Assembly (NCBI GenBank): GCA_003117195.1
Contig: BDSI01000188.1
Location: 23,945 to 87,944, forward strand
From: Eudorina sp. 2006-703-Eu-15
Taxonomy: Eukaryota > Chlorophyta > Chlorophyceae > Chlamydomonadales > Volvocaceae
Length of the DNA stretch: 64,000 bases
Direction of reading: 5' to 3'
Shown: positions 55,146 through 64,000 of the stretch, in pieces
How positions within the stretch are numbered: position 1 is the stretch's first letter
Layout: the number at the start of each line of letters is the position of its first letter
The notes under the pieces: generated by a model
Database searches by the model: none
Seen by the model: the letters and a program-made list of their open reading frames with translations, nothing else
What the model was told of the DNA's origin: nothing
Made by a program: the position numbers and the translations under genes

Positions 55146-56650
55146 GGCCTAGGTGTCGGGGCGGCCCGATATCGGCAGTTAGACACTTTGCGCTGCGCTG
55201 CCAAGCCCGGCCCCTATGAGCACCTTATGGCCCACGCGACGAATGGTGGATGGTGGGCCCGCAACGTCTCAGCCGCGACAAGCCTCGCTAGCATGTGCTT
55301 GAAAGTTGTAACAGGGCAAAAGACACTTGGCAAGCCATCATGAGGCTTTTGCTATGAGGCTGCTAATTGTTTAGGATATTAGCCTTGGTGGCAGGCTTGC
55401 AGAGCTCGGGCGGTTGCAGTAAAGTCGGTTAAAGATAATTTTTGTACCACTATCATAGTAGCCCTGCCAAGTTTGAGGAGAGCCTTCGCATGGCTACGTA
55501 TCTATGGTCTCACATTCAATACTCCGTGCTTTTGCAGCTGGCTTCCTATTGAACTGCGGTCCGTTTTGCACTTTTGGACGTCGGAAGCGGGCCCTTATGT
55601 CTTCAAGACAGCCTGGCCTGTTTCGGGATGTTAATGGTGACGCGCACTTTGTTCATACACTACGTTATGGCAGCGATTCGTGCTGCGGGGGTCACTTTAG
55701 AAAAAGATGCAACCCGCAAGGCTGGACCGTAATACGTTTGTTTAAAGAAGAAGGTTCATGCCTTGCGAAAAGCTGATCGTTTACAAACAAGCGGCATCTG
55801 ATTCCGAAAGGAACAGTGAAGGCCTTGGGGCGCAAACAGTAATTTGTTTCGCCGCGGGCTTGTCCACCGTGCTTGGCCTACCGACCCACTGCATGCTCAC
55901 GGTTGACGAAGGCGTGGCACGGATGGCTCTGGGCAATAGGTCTCGGGACGTTCATTCTGTGAAGGGGAGCAGAGGGGCAGTGTAATAGGTGTCGTACAGA
56001 TTACGTACGTTTGTACGACCCCCGCGATGCATAAGTGTGAACCACTCTCAGCCCTGGATGTCGTGACTTCCAGCAGTTGCATCCACACTCCGGACTTTAT
56101 GTTGATGGAGTTAATTGTCGAAGGGTTGATAATGCGCTTGAACGGACTGACCACATACGTACAGAAAAGGAGCCACGCACAGCGCCTGGCTCAACAAAAG
56201 CACGCCCGCCGGGCGGGTAATATGCCGCTGCATACACACACCACGCGCTCACAGCCAACGGTCAGTGGCGGGCGGTGCCCAAGTAAGGTGGAAACGAAGA
56301 CCGCCTGCCTTCACTTCGGGCCGAATCACGTACGTTTCGTTCTGGAAACGGCCCACGCACGGGTGAAATCCATGCGAAACAGCCTTACAGCATCGTCCAG
56401 ATGGGCGCCCAATCGAGCCGCGTCAACGCGGCGCCGCATTAGGACGGAGACTCCCATCAAGCAAGGGTAGAATCCGTTAGGGGAAAGGGCAGCCCGAGAT
56501 TCGGTAGCATGCTGTCCGCACTTCTAAATGCTCGCTGGGTTCGCTCGTCGCGTGGGTTTGGTGGTTCGGCCGCCTCGCCCTGCGGTGACCGTGGCTGTGG
56601 GGGATGGTCACCCTGTTCCGTGCATCTATCGGTTTCACGAGGTCCCTGCC
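55146..56650. other. Upstream region of the 15-exon gene; no gene seen
   Basis: AT-richer sequence with several ORFs of 75-147 codons. None shows a recognisable motif, plausible splice sites or biased codon use. It probably contains the promoter of the minus-strand gene next to 55145 and the flank of the retroelement. Confidence 0.4.
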
Positions 56651-56985
56651 TGTAACACGGGGCTCGCGGACTTAGTGAAATACGTAAGGGAGCGAGCACG
56701 CCGTCGTTACAAAAGAGCCGCAAAGCTCTTGGGACAAATATGATAAATATTATAAGTTAAGAATGCAATAATGGATTGCATCTGATGGAGGTAGGAATAC
56801 GGAGTTGATGTCCGTATACGGCCGATGCGACATGTTCGTAATCGGACCTTCTGCTATTGACAGTCGATCCTACCACGGTTCCCAACATGGTAGCTTTGAC
56901 GGACAAAGCTGTTACATCCTATGGTGTAACGACGGCGTGCTCGCTCCCTTACGTATTTCACTAAGTCCGCGAGCCCCGTGTTACA
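56651..56985. repeat. Palindromic LTR rearrangement: 61-bp inverted repeats around 213 bp
   Basis: 56651-56711 and 56925-56985 are perfect inverted copies by eye, starting TGTAACACGGGG and ending GTCGTTACA. The minus-strand copy follows the polypurine tract and is the true start of the 3' LTR. The plus-strand copy plus 56712-56930 is an LTR fragment in the opposite orientation. The two meet at TGTAAC (56925-56930), a six-base microhomology. Confidence 0.8.
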
Positions 56986-59275
56986 TTCTCCCCCCCCTGA
57001 AGCGAACGTCCCGAGAGCTTTGACGACTCCCATTACTCCTCAGCCTTCCTTTTCCCCAATAATCGCTTAGATCGACGTGTGGTTGTGCCAACATCGTCAT
57101 CCGGTTTCTGTGTTTCCTGCACAGTCGGGGTAGGCTGTGTCCGCTCCTGGGTTGGGCACCTTTGTTACCATGGTTTTCCTTGCGCTGCGCTTTTAAAGCA
57201 GCGTGGGATTGCTCCTTTCGGCTCGCCTCGGGCAGGCGTGTTTCATATGCCTCGATCAGTTGTTCCACTGGCGCAGACTCCCGCAGGGTAGCATCCGGCT
57301 CCCAGCTGTTTTCAGAGGGAGGGAAACCCTGCCACCTGACGAAGTATTCCCGTCTGTATCGACCGCGCCCTGCACTGACATCACGATGGTCGGCAATATC
57401 CTCAACCATCCAGTACTCATCTTCACCAATTGTGAAGGCAGGGGCCGGTGGGGTCCGCCCATCGCGTTTGAAGTGTTTTAACAGTGAAACGTGGAACACT
57501 GGATGAATGCGCATCTCAGTAGGCAACGTCAGCCTAGCTGCCGCGGGTCCCACCATCTTCTCAATGCGATAGGGCCCGATCCAACGCGGCAACAACTTGC
57601 GCGTACCAGGGGACTTGAACGTAATGTTCTTCGTACTGAGCAACACCTCCTGACCCTGTTGAAACTGCGCGATTGTTCTCTTTTTGTTCGCGTGTTTCTT
57701 TTGCCTCTGCTGAGCAGCTTCGAGGCACGCCCTTGCTCGCGCGAGTCGTTCGCGGAGGTTGGCACTAAATCGTACAGCGCCAGGCACGTTGCTAGGCAAA
57801 CCAAGATCAACCGGGGTACGCGGCTGCCGTCCGCCGTTAAGCAGGAACGGTGTGGTGCCTATAGACTCCTGCCAAGCATTGTTTATCGCGAATTCAACAA
57901 GCGGCAGATGCTGTTCCCAATCGTCATGAGTGGGAGCAATGTAGTGCCTGAGTGTCTCTTCCAAGAGGCGGTTCATCCGCTCTGTCTGGCCATCGGTCTG
58001 CGGATGGAACGCTGTACTCATATAACAGTGTGTGCCAAGCAGGCGCGTAACTTCCTTCCAGAATTTGCTCGTGAACCGTGGATCGCGGTCCGAGACAAAA
58101 TTCTTAGGTAATCCGTGTTGCTTGAAGACAGTTGACACGAAAAGGTGTGCCAAGTCCTCTGCCGTGGCGCTGGTGTGTGTGGCAGCAAAGTGGGTCATCT
58201 TGCTGAGCCGGTCCACAAACACAACAACAGCGTCGTGCCCGTCCTTCGTGGTTGGCAGCTGTGTTATCAGATCCATTGAGACACTTTCCCACACTCCCTG
58301 TGGAATCGGGAGAGGATGCAGTAGGCCCCCCGGCTTCTTGTTAAGGGACTTGTTTCGCTGGCACGATGGGCAACTGGCAACATAACGTTGCACGTCTGCG
58401 TGGAGGCCAGACCACCAGAACGTCCTTGCGATCGCTTCTGCGGTGCGCTCAGCACCCTTATGCCCAGAGAAAGGAGGGTCGTGGTACTCCTTTATGATGG
58501 ATGTGCGCAGCATGGGATCCCTAGGTACGACTATCTGGTCACCCTTGTACCAGAACCCGTCCCGCCTCTTAAACTGCATCACTGCTGCCTTCGGTTTCTT
58601 ATACCAAGGGTCTCCAGCATACCCTTCACGTATCCGTTTGCCAAGGTCGCCAACCGTTAGGGACCCGGCAAGCACCGCTAACACCGCGTCATGAATGCGA
58701 CTGATCGGATCAGCCACGTTGATTCGCCCCGGACGGTATTCCCACTTCATGCCATTGAAGCGCTGAAGGTATTCCATCCATCTCGCCTGTCGTCGTGACA
58801 GCAACCCAGCCCCGCGCTGCTCGTGCAAGTACACTAGTGGGTGATGATCTGTAATCAACAAGAACTCACAACCCTCTAGGTAGCAGCGCCACTCAGTAAG
58901 AGCGTGTATAACCCCAAGGCATTCTTGATCTGTGGTCGTATAATTGTGTTCCGCACCAGTGAATTTCTGACTGGTGTACGCCACCGGGTGTCCGTCCTGC
59001 ATCAGAACAGCTCCCGTACCGAATACCGACGCATCAGACCAAACCTCAAAGGGTTTGTCAAGCTGGGGTAGGGCGAGGACCGGTGCATTCATCAAGGCTG
59101 TCTTAATTCCCTCGAATGCCGCTTGGCACTGAGGAGACCAGACGAAGGGCACTTTCGCGCTGGTCAAAGCTGTCAACGGAGCTGCCAAGCTCGAAAACCC
59201 CTGGATAAAACGTCTGAAGTAGTTTGCTAAACCAAGGAACTCGCGGAGCTTCTTAAGATCCTTGGGACGGGCCAA
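56981..59275 (-). pseudogene. Pol C-terminal part: RNase H, integrase, chromodomain (frameshifted from RT)
   Basis: A 764-codon open frame. It begins in the RT connection (LREFLGLANYFRRFI) and continues with RNase H (FEVWSDASVFGTGAV, TTTDQECLGVIHALTEW, LLITDHHPL). The integrase has an HHCC finger (GHKGAERTAEAIARTFWWSG, CPSCQRNK) and a DDE core: Asp in SMDLITQLP, Asp in VSDRDPRFTSKFW, Glu in HPQTDGQTERMNRLLEE. Near the C-terminus is a chromodomain (YWMVEDIADHRD, YFVRWQGFPPSENSWEPD), which in such elements directs integration to modified histones. All catalytic residues are present. It is out of frame with the RT ORF by one base near 59260. Confidence 0.93.
56986..57003 (-). promoter_or_regulatory. 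Polypurine tract of the retrotransposon
   Basis: On the minus strand the sequence is GCTTCAGGGGGGGGAGAA, immediately followed by TGTAACACGG. This is the usual primer site for plus-strand DNA synthesis at the 3' LTR border of a retrotransposon. Confidence 0.85.
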
Positions 59276-60153
59276 TCCCGTACCGTAGCGACTTTCGAGG
59301 CATCTACCTTCAGACCCTCACGGCTCACAATATGGCCGAGGAACTTCAATTCCGATTTATTGAAGTCACATTTTGACAGCTTAGCCTTGAAGTGGTGCTC
59401 CCTGAGCAGTGACAGCACAGTACGGAGATGCTGTACATGCTCGTCTGGCGTCTTACTGAACACCAGAATGTCGTCCAAGTACACCAGAACAAATTTTCCG
59501 ATGTGCTTAGCAAAAATCCCATTCATCACGGATTGGAAAGTCGCAGGCGCATTAGTCAGTCCGAAGCAAAGTACCCGAAAAGCGAACTGACCCATCCCAG
59601 GCGCAATAAATGCGGTCTTAGGGATATCCTCCGGAGATATGCGGATCTGATAATAACCTTGCTGGAGATCGAGCGAAGTAAAAACTTTCGCACCCTGTAA
59701 TGCATCGAAAATTTCCGTGATGTTGGGCATTGGATACCGCCGTTTCACCGTAATTTTGTTAAGAGCTCGATAGTCGAGACACATTCGAAGCTCTCCATTG
59801 GCCTTCTGGACGAAGAGGACCGGCGCTCCGTACGGAGAATTGGAAGGCTCAATATAACCTTTCGCCAGAAGATCGGTGACTTGCTTCCGTACTTCATCCA
59901 TTTCTTTAGGCGATAGCCTATACATTCTTTTGGCAGGCGGTTCCGCGTTGGGCACCAGGGGAATAGTGTGACCAGTACCGCGGTCAGGCGGTAGGCCTGT
60001 GAGCTCTTCAAACACGTCCTCATATTCTTTTAAAAGCGCCTGAATTTCCTGCTCCGGGACCAGGTTGTCACTGACACCATCGGCTCGGTCAGCAACGGTT
60101 GTAGCGAGCGTCGCACGCTCGACGGACGGTTGGCTTTCCGCGCGCACCAACAT
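59227..60153 (-). pseudogene. Reverse transcriptase segment of pol
   Basis: A 308-codon open frame with the full RT core: TIPLVPNAEPPAKRMYRLSP, SNSPYGAPVLFVQKANGELR, MCLDYRALNKITVKRRYPMP, TSLDLQQGYYQI, CFGLTNAPATFQ and the catalytic YLDD box followed by ILVFSK. The N-terminal end (residues 1-60) is the linker after the protease. One-base shifts separate it from the protease frame near 60.12 kb and from the RNase H frame near 59.26 kb. Confidence 0.93.
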
Positions 60154-61192
60154 AAGATAACTGCGCGCCCCCGTGCCAGGGCCTTAGCTGCTTGTTTGGC
60201 AGACAGGAGCCCTATCTCCTTATCGCCGGTAAATTCAACAGTTGCGGTACTAAGCAGCGGTTTTCCGCTAAGCGGATCAAAGCCTTCCAACGCTGCGTAC
60301 GACGGTTTCAGTTTCACGTCGTGCCCCTGATAACAAATGGTCAACATCTTGCGCTTGTAATCCATTCGAGCTTGGCGCACATGAAGCCAATCTGAGCTTA
60401 GGATCACATCAATACCCGGAACCCCTTCGGAAGCACTAGTAGCGTAACCCATTCGGTATGGTTCCCAATGCGCAACTTGGCACGAACCTGTCCGTGCAAC
60501 CGAGTGGACTGACCATCTGCAAGTCGTACCGTAACCGTTTCCGAATTACGTAGCATCAAAGACAACTGACGTGCAAGGGAAAGCGTAATGAACCCATGTG
60601 CAGTCCCGTTGCAATCTGCGCCACTGTCTACCAAGGTTCGTGCTGGAGAGTCCGCAATCCTAGCATCGAACTGCATCGTATGGCTGCGCCCGGTGCGCAG
60701 AGTGCTCAACTTAGCTGGTTCCCTGGGCGGGTCGTACCAAAGTTGTACGGGCCAATGTATGCCCGGTAGCGTGACCCGTTGCCCATCCTTTCCTGGACCT
60801 GTAAACAACTGCGTGCCTACAGGATATGTCTTTAACAAACGGAACCCAGCTTCTCGAAAAAGGTGCTGAACATGCGGCCACTGTGGCGCGACAAAGCAAG
60901 CACTCGTACGCTCGGGAGACTTCAGTTTGCATTTCTGATAATGCTGCAGCCACTGATCAATCTGTGTAACCGGAGGGTGGGCCCAAACCACTTCGTTCGA
61001 CACATCCTGGTCGAAAAACGAACGGCTGGGACAGGCAAAGCGCTGACACAATCGATTGCTGCCATCATCGTTACATGCCGCGTCAAAGGTGAACGTCCGA
61101 CCGAGTCGAGCTTGCACAGCGCGAAATTCCGACTCCAAAAACATTCTATCAGACGTCTCAGCCTCTGGCGGTGGCGGCAACCAATCGTCCAA
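60030..61192 (-). pseudogene. Pol N-terminal part: methyltransferase-like domain plus aspartic protease
   Basis: Two overlapping frames (61192-60404 and 60452-60030) form this part, with a one-base shift near 60.43 kb. Residues about 18-135 (FTFDAACNDDGSNRLCQRF, SFFDQDVSNEVVWAHPPV, WLQHYQKCKLKSPERTSACF, TYPVGTQLFTGPG) resemble the fold of phage/Dam-type adenine methyltransferases, where the catalytic motif is usually NPPY/F or DPPY. Here it is AHPPV, so activity is doubtful. The protease has LVDSGADCNGTAHGFI near residue 185 and, in the second frame, GIDVILSSDWL. The start codon is uncertain because the same frame is open upstream of the Met at 61192. Confidence 0.75.
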
Positions 61193-61316
61193 GTCAGGGG
61201 AATCAACGACAGGCCTTTCCTGTACAGCAACCGCGGTTCATCCTGCATTTCGTCAGCAGCACTCACCCTCGTGCATCCCGTTCCTGACTTTCACCCTCCA
61301 AGCGCTTGCCAACCCC

Positions 61317-63500
61317 CTATTCCTGCATGGGGTCACCACTGGAGCCACGCCCACCGCGGCCACCGCGGCCTCCATAGCCCCCACGACCCCCGCGGCCACC
61401 ACGGCCGTTTCCCCGACCACGATTCTTGTTGTACTCATTGTGGTTCGCGCGCGGCACTGGAGGACCCGCCACACGACGGATCTCTTCGCACTTTCCAGAG
61501 CTACGATGCTCATGTAAGTCGTCTACCATGTGCCCGCAGTTGAAGCACTCGATTGCCTTCCTTGGCCTCTTAGGAGTATGCTTCTGTTTGAGGGATTTCG
61601 AACGGGGTGTGGAAGCAAAATTCAGGTTAGCTGCGGCAGCCTTGATTGCAGTAGCAACGCGGTAGCGGGTTTCTTGTCCAATTGCAAATTCAATCAAGCG
61701 GTCAAGGTCCTGCCAATCTCGTCCATTGGCATCCGTACCGCATGCCTTACGCATTGCTGAGGGTAACCCGCGCAAGAACCATCCGATCATGTCTCCCTGA
61801 GACATGGTCCGTGCATCCCTGATGATTTCACGGAACCTCTGTGTGTATTCTTGCACGCGTTCCCGGTTTTCATGGCGTGTTCGCCCGCATGCAAACGATC
61901 CCGTGCCTCCTGCTCAGTATGACGGCGCACATCGCCGTATTGCAAAAGGAATGCAGCGCGCAAGGCGGACAAAGTCAAAACTTGCCCCTTATCTGCAAAG
62001 GATTTGAGCAGTGCTTGCCCCCATTCTTGTGCACGACCAGTCAACCAAAAGATGAAGTGTTCGGTGGGCAACAAGCCACTTGCTTGCATGTATCGCACAA
62101 GCCCATCGAACCAAGTTTGTGTGCACGAGATGTGACTATCCGTCTTCCATTAAACTTAACTGGGTTAGGCAAGCGACGGTGATTGCTCACCTCGGGACCC
62201 TGCTGCGGAACGAACCCTTGCGGCGGTAGTGCGTCTTCGGTGCCCATAAATGGCGCACCTGGGTTGCTCGGTCCGGGACCGGCGCGCCCATCCAGCCAGC
62301 GAACGAGGAGGGCCGCCACGCGTGCAGCCTCCGGCTTGATCAAGGGGCGACCCATCCGGTACTCCACGTGCTCCTGCGTTGCTGAACGCAAGATTTCACT
62401 ATCCAGCTCGTGGCCCAGCCGGTTGAACGCCTCCCGAGCAAACATCTCAATGCGGCTCGGATCCCTGGTAGAGAGACCACCCGCCGCCGCCGCGGCATAG
62501 TTGGCCGCCTGCTGCGGCGCCGAACCAACGCCAGGGACGCACCAGCACCGGCGCCCGCCGCCTCGCAACCGACAGCAGCGCCAGCGCACACCGCAGCGGC
62601 AGCCGCCCCGCGGCCGCCGCTCCACCAGCTGCAGCAGCCGCAGCGGCCTTCTCCGTAGCCGCCGCGCGCTGCCTGCGCTCCTCATTTGCAGCCGCCACCT
62701 CCCTGTCCAAAAGAGCGTGCTCCGCCGCGTCCTTTTCTGCCCGAGCCTGCTTGCGCGCCCGCTTAGCTGCGCGCTTCTTCTTGTGCCGGGTCCGCTCGCT
62801 GTCAGAGGAGCGGACCGAAGCAGTGGCCTGTCCGGACTCTCGGAAGGTGAAGTGGACCGGGAGGTGTCGGTGAGTTGGGTTCGGACTGGCGACGTTTGTT
62901 GACCAAGGTGGTCAGCAGTCCTTCGATGTTGGAGAGCTTATTGTCCATGTCTCCAACCTTTCTCTCGAGCCTAATAACCCTGGCCGCGTCGACCGGCTCA
63001 GCGGTCGCGGCCGCAGCGTTCGGCGACGAGCGACCCTTGGGCCCTTCAGCGTCAGCGTCGTCGATTGTGCCTTCGCGACCTCCTTCGCGAGGTCCGAAGC
63101 CGTCTGTGGAGCACGGGCACGACGGGCAGGGGCAGTATCATCATCTGAGTCCGAGGAAGAAGAAGTGGACCCGTTGTCCAAGGACTCGCTATCCGAAGAA
63201 ACGGGAGTAGGTTCGCGCGCTCGCTTCTTCCCACTTGTTTTCTTCCCGAGCCCACGCGCTCGCCATTTTCATCAAAAATAATTTTCTGAGCTACCGCCTT
63301 AATTCCGGACTTCGGCCCCTTGGCCTTCTTATTAGACTTGGGCTTCCCAGTGCCTTTGCAGCAGCCCGACGGTACAGCTCAGGCAAGGTAGGCGCCGGTC
63401 CGTCCCGTGCTTCTTCTTAGACGGGCTCTTGCCCTTACGACCCACCATTGGATCATCCACAGGCGCCTCCGCGCCAGTCTCAGCCGAGCGCCCTCGCGCT
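61317..63500 (-). pseudogene. Gag, broken by several frameshifts
   Basis: In order on the minus strand: an acidic/Ser-rich N-terminus (LDNGSTSSSSDSDDD near 63170), a short coiled coil (VIRLERKVGDMDNK, LSNIEGLLTTLVNKRR near 62.9-63.0 kb), an Ala/Lys-rich stretch (about 62.7-62.5 kb), capsid-like segments (MFAREAFNRLGHELDSEI; MQASGLLPTEHFIFWLTGRA; YTQRFREIIRDARTMSQGDM) and a nucleocapsid tail with CFNCGH and a later Cys, then Arg/Gly repeats, ending at 61317. Frame changes near 63.0, 62.5, 62.1 and 61.85 kb mean no intact gag can be made from this copy. Confidence 0.82.
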
Positions 63501-63645
63501 CAACCTCAGCGGTATCGGCCGCCCGATCATCGGCCCCCTTGCCGGCAGAACAGCCTTTCCGTGCTTAGGCATTATTCGGGACGTATGAAATCAAAGAGAA
63601 GAAAAATAAAATGTAAATGTACCCTAACCTGGTCGTAGATACACT

Positions 63646-64000
63646 TGTAAACCGTTTTGGTGTAGCGAAGCGTATGGATCGTAGGGTAGACTTACGGAAG
63701 TAACACGATGTGCAATGGCGTAGTGTGGGAATGATCCAAACCACTAGGTGTCTAGTGATGGCTCATGCCTACCCGTGCGAGCCTTTATGCACCTGGGGCC
63801 TCGCATCACCCAGTGCCGTACCATGTCGGCAACGTGTGCGTCCTTAGATTTACACTCCTCCCGTGTGACACCCCACGGGCGTGATACAAAACTCAACTTA
63901 CACCATAGGATGTAACAGCTTTGTCCGTCAAAGCTACCATGTTGGGAACCGTGGTAGGATCGACTGTCAATAGCAGAAGGTCCGATTACGAACATGTCGC
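63646..64000 (-). repeat. Partial 5' LTR (continues beyond the window)
   Basis: The last 104 bases (63897-64000) are identical, inverted on the plus strand, to 56827-56930. In element orientation the LTR seems to end near 63646 with GTTTACA, matching a TGTAAC start. Adding the 5' portion inferred from 56651-56930 gives an LTR of roughly 530 bp. Confidence 0.65.

Larger units (their letters stand above)
56651..64000 (-). mobile_element. Ty3/gypsy chromovirus LTR retrotransposon, frameshifted, 5' LTR cut by the window
   Basis: Reading the minus strand: a partial 5' LTR (from beyond 64000 to about 63646), gag (about 63500-61317), a pol polyprotein with methyltransferase-like domain, protease, RT, RNase H, integrase and chromodomain (61192-56981), a polypurine tract (57003-56986) and a 3' LTR start at 56985. 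The domain order and the chromodomain place it in the chromovirus branch of Ty3/gypsy. Gag and pol are interrupted by at least six one-base frameshifts. Codon use and GC are lower than in the neighbouring genes. No primer-binding site was identified with confidence. Confidence 0.93.

Noticed and set aside
56027..56470. 147-codon plus-strand ORF next to the retroelement
   Set aside because: No recognisable domain, and codon use differs from both the host genes and the element; could be chance in AT-richer DNA.
56651..56985. Stand-alone MITE with 61-bp terminal inverted repeats
   Set aside because: One inverted arm directly follows the polypurine tract and the interior matches the 5' LTR, so a rearranged LTR explains it better.
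63618..63630. ACCCTAACC as a telomere-like repeat
   Set aside because: A single occurrence between the 5' LTR and gag, not an array.

Overview
The window looks like nuclear DNA of a volvocine/chlamydomonadalean green alga (Chlamydomonas, Gonium or Volvox relatives). It is very GC-rich, its genes have many small exons with GT-AG introns, its proteins carry long Ala/Gly/Gln/Pro/His tracts, and TGTAA poly(A) signals follow several genes. It also encodes a basal-body protein of almost exactly the size I recall for Chlamydomonas Bld10p. Exon maps were made by hand from splice motifs and reading phase. Within each gene the phases close across all junctions, apart from one ambiguous acceptor noted below.

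Layout. (1) 1-8184 (+): 3' part of a very large, low-complexity, WD40-like protein; 8185-12641 is probably its long 3' UTR. (2) 31919-13199 (-): a 31-exon gene for a 1637-aa coiled-coil protein, the BLD10/CEP135 centriole cartwheel protein, with introns full of tandem repeats. (3) 35218-34006 (-): a 147-aa membrane protein. (4) 35640-35921 (+): a 93-aa single-pass membrane protein. It is followed after 280 bp, with no poly(A) signal between, by (5) 36201-39968 (+): an 885-aa CID7-type protein (PAM2, CUE-like, DUF1771, SMR). (6) 42106-42879 (+): an 80-aa membrane protein in two exons. (7) 55145-46423 (-): a 15-exon gene of about 1230-1255 aa with a compact N-terminal domain I do not recognise, then disordered and coiled-coil regions. 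(8) 56651-64000 (-): a Ty3/gypsy chromovirus with gag, a methyltransferase-like domain, protease, RT, RNase H, integrase and chromodomain. It is broken by several frameshifts, ends in a palindromic LTR rearrangement and has a 5' LTR that runs off the window.

The genes do not form a pathway. BLD10 serves basal-body and flagellar assembly, the CID7-like protein probably acts in mRNA metabolism through poly(A)-binding protein, and the three small membrane proteins and the 15-exon protein are uncharacterised. The most unusual signal is a family of related ~45-bp sequences in introns of at least five host genes. They lie beside splice sites and nearly all have the same orientation relative to transcription, as expected of introner-like elements.
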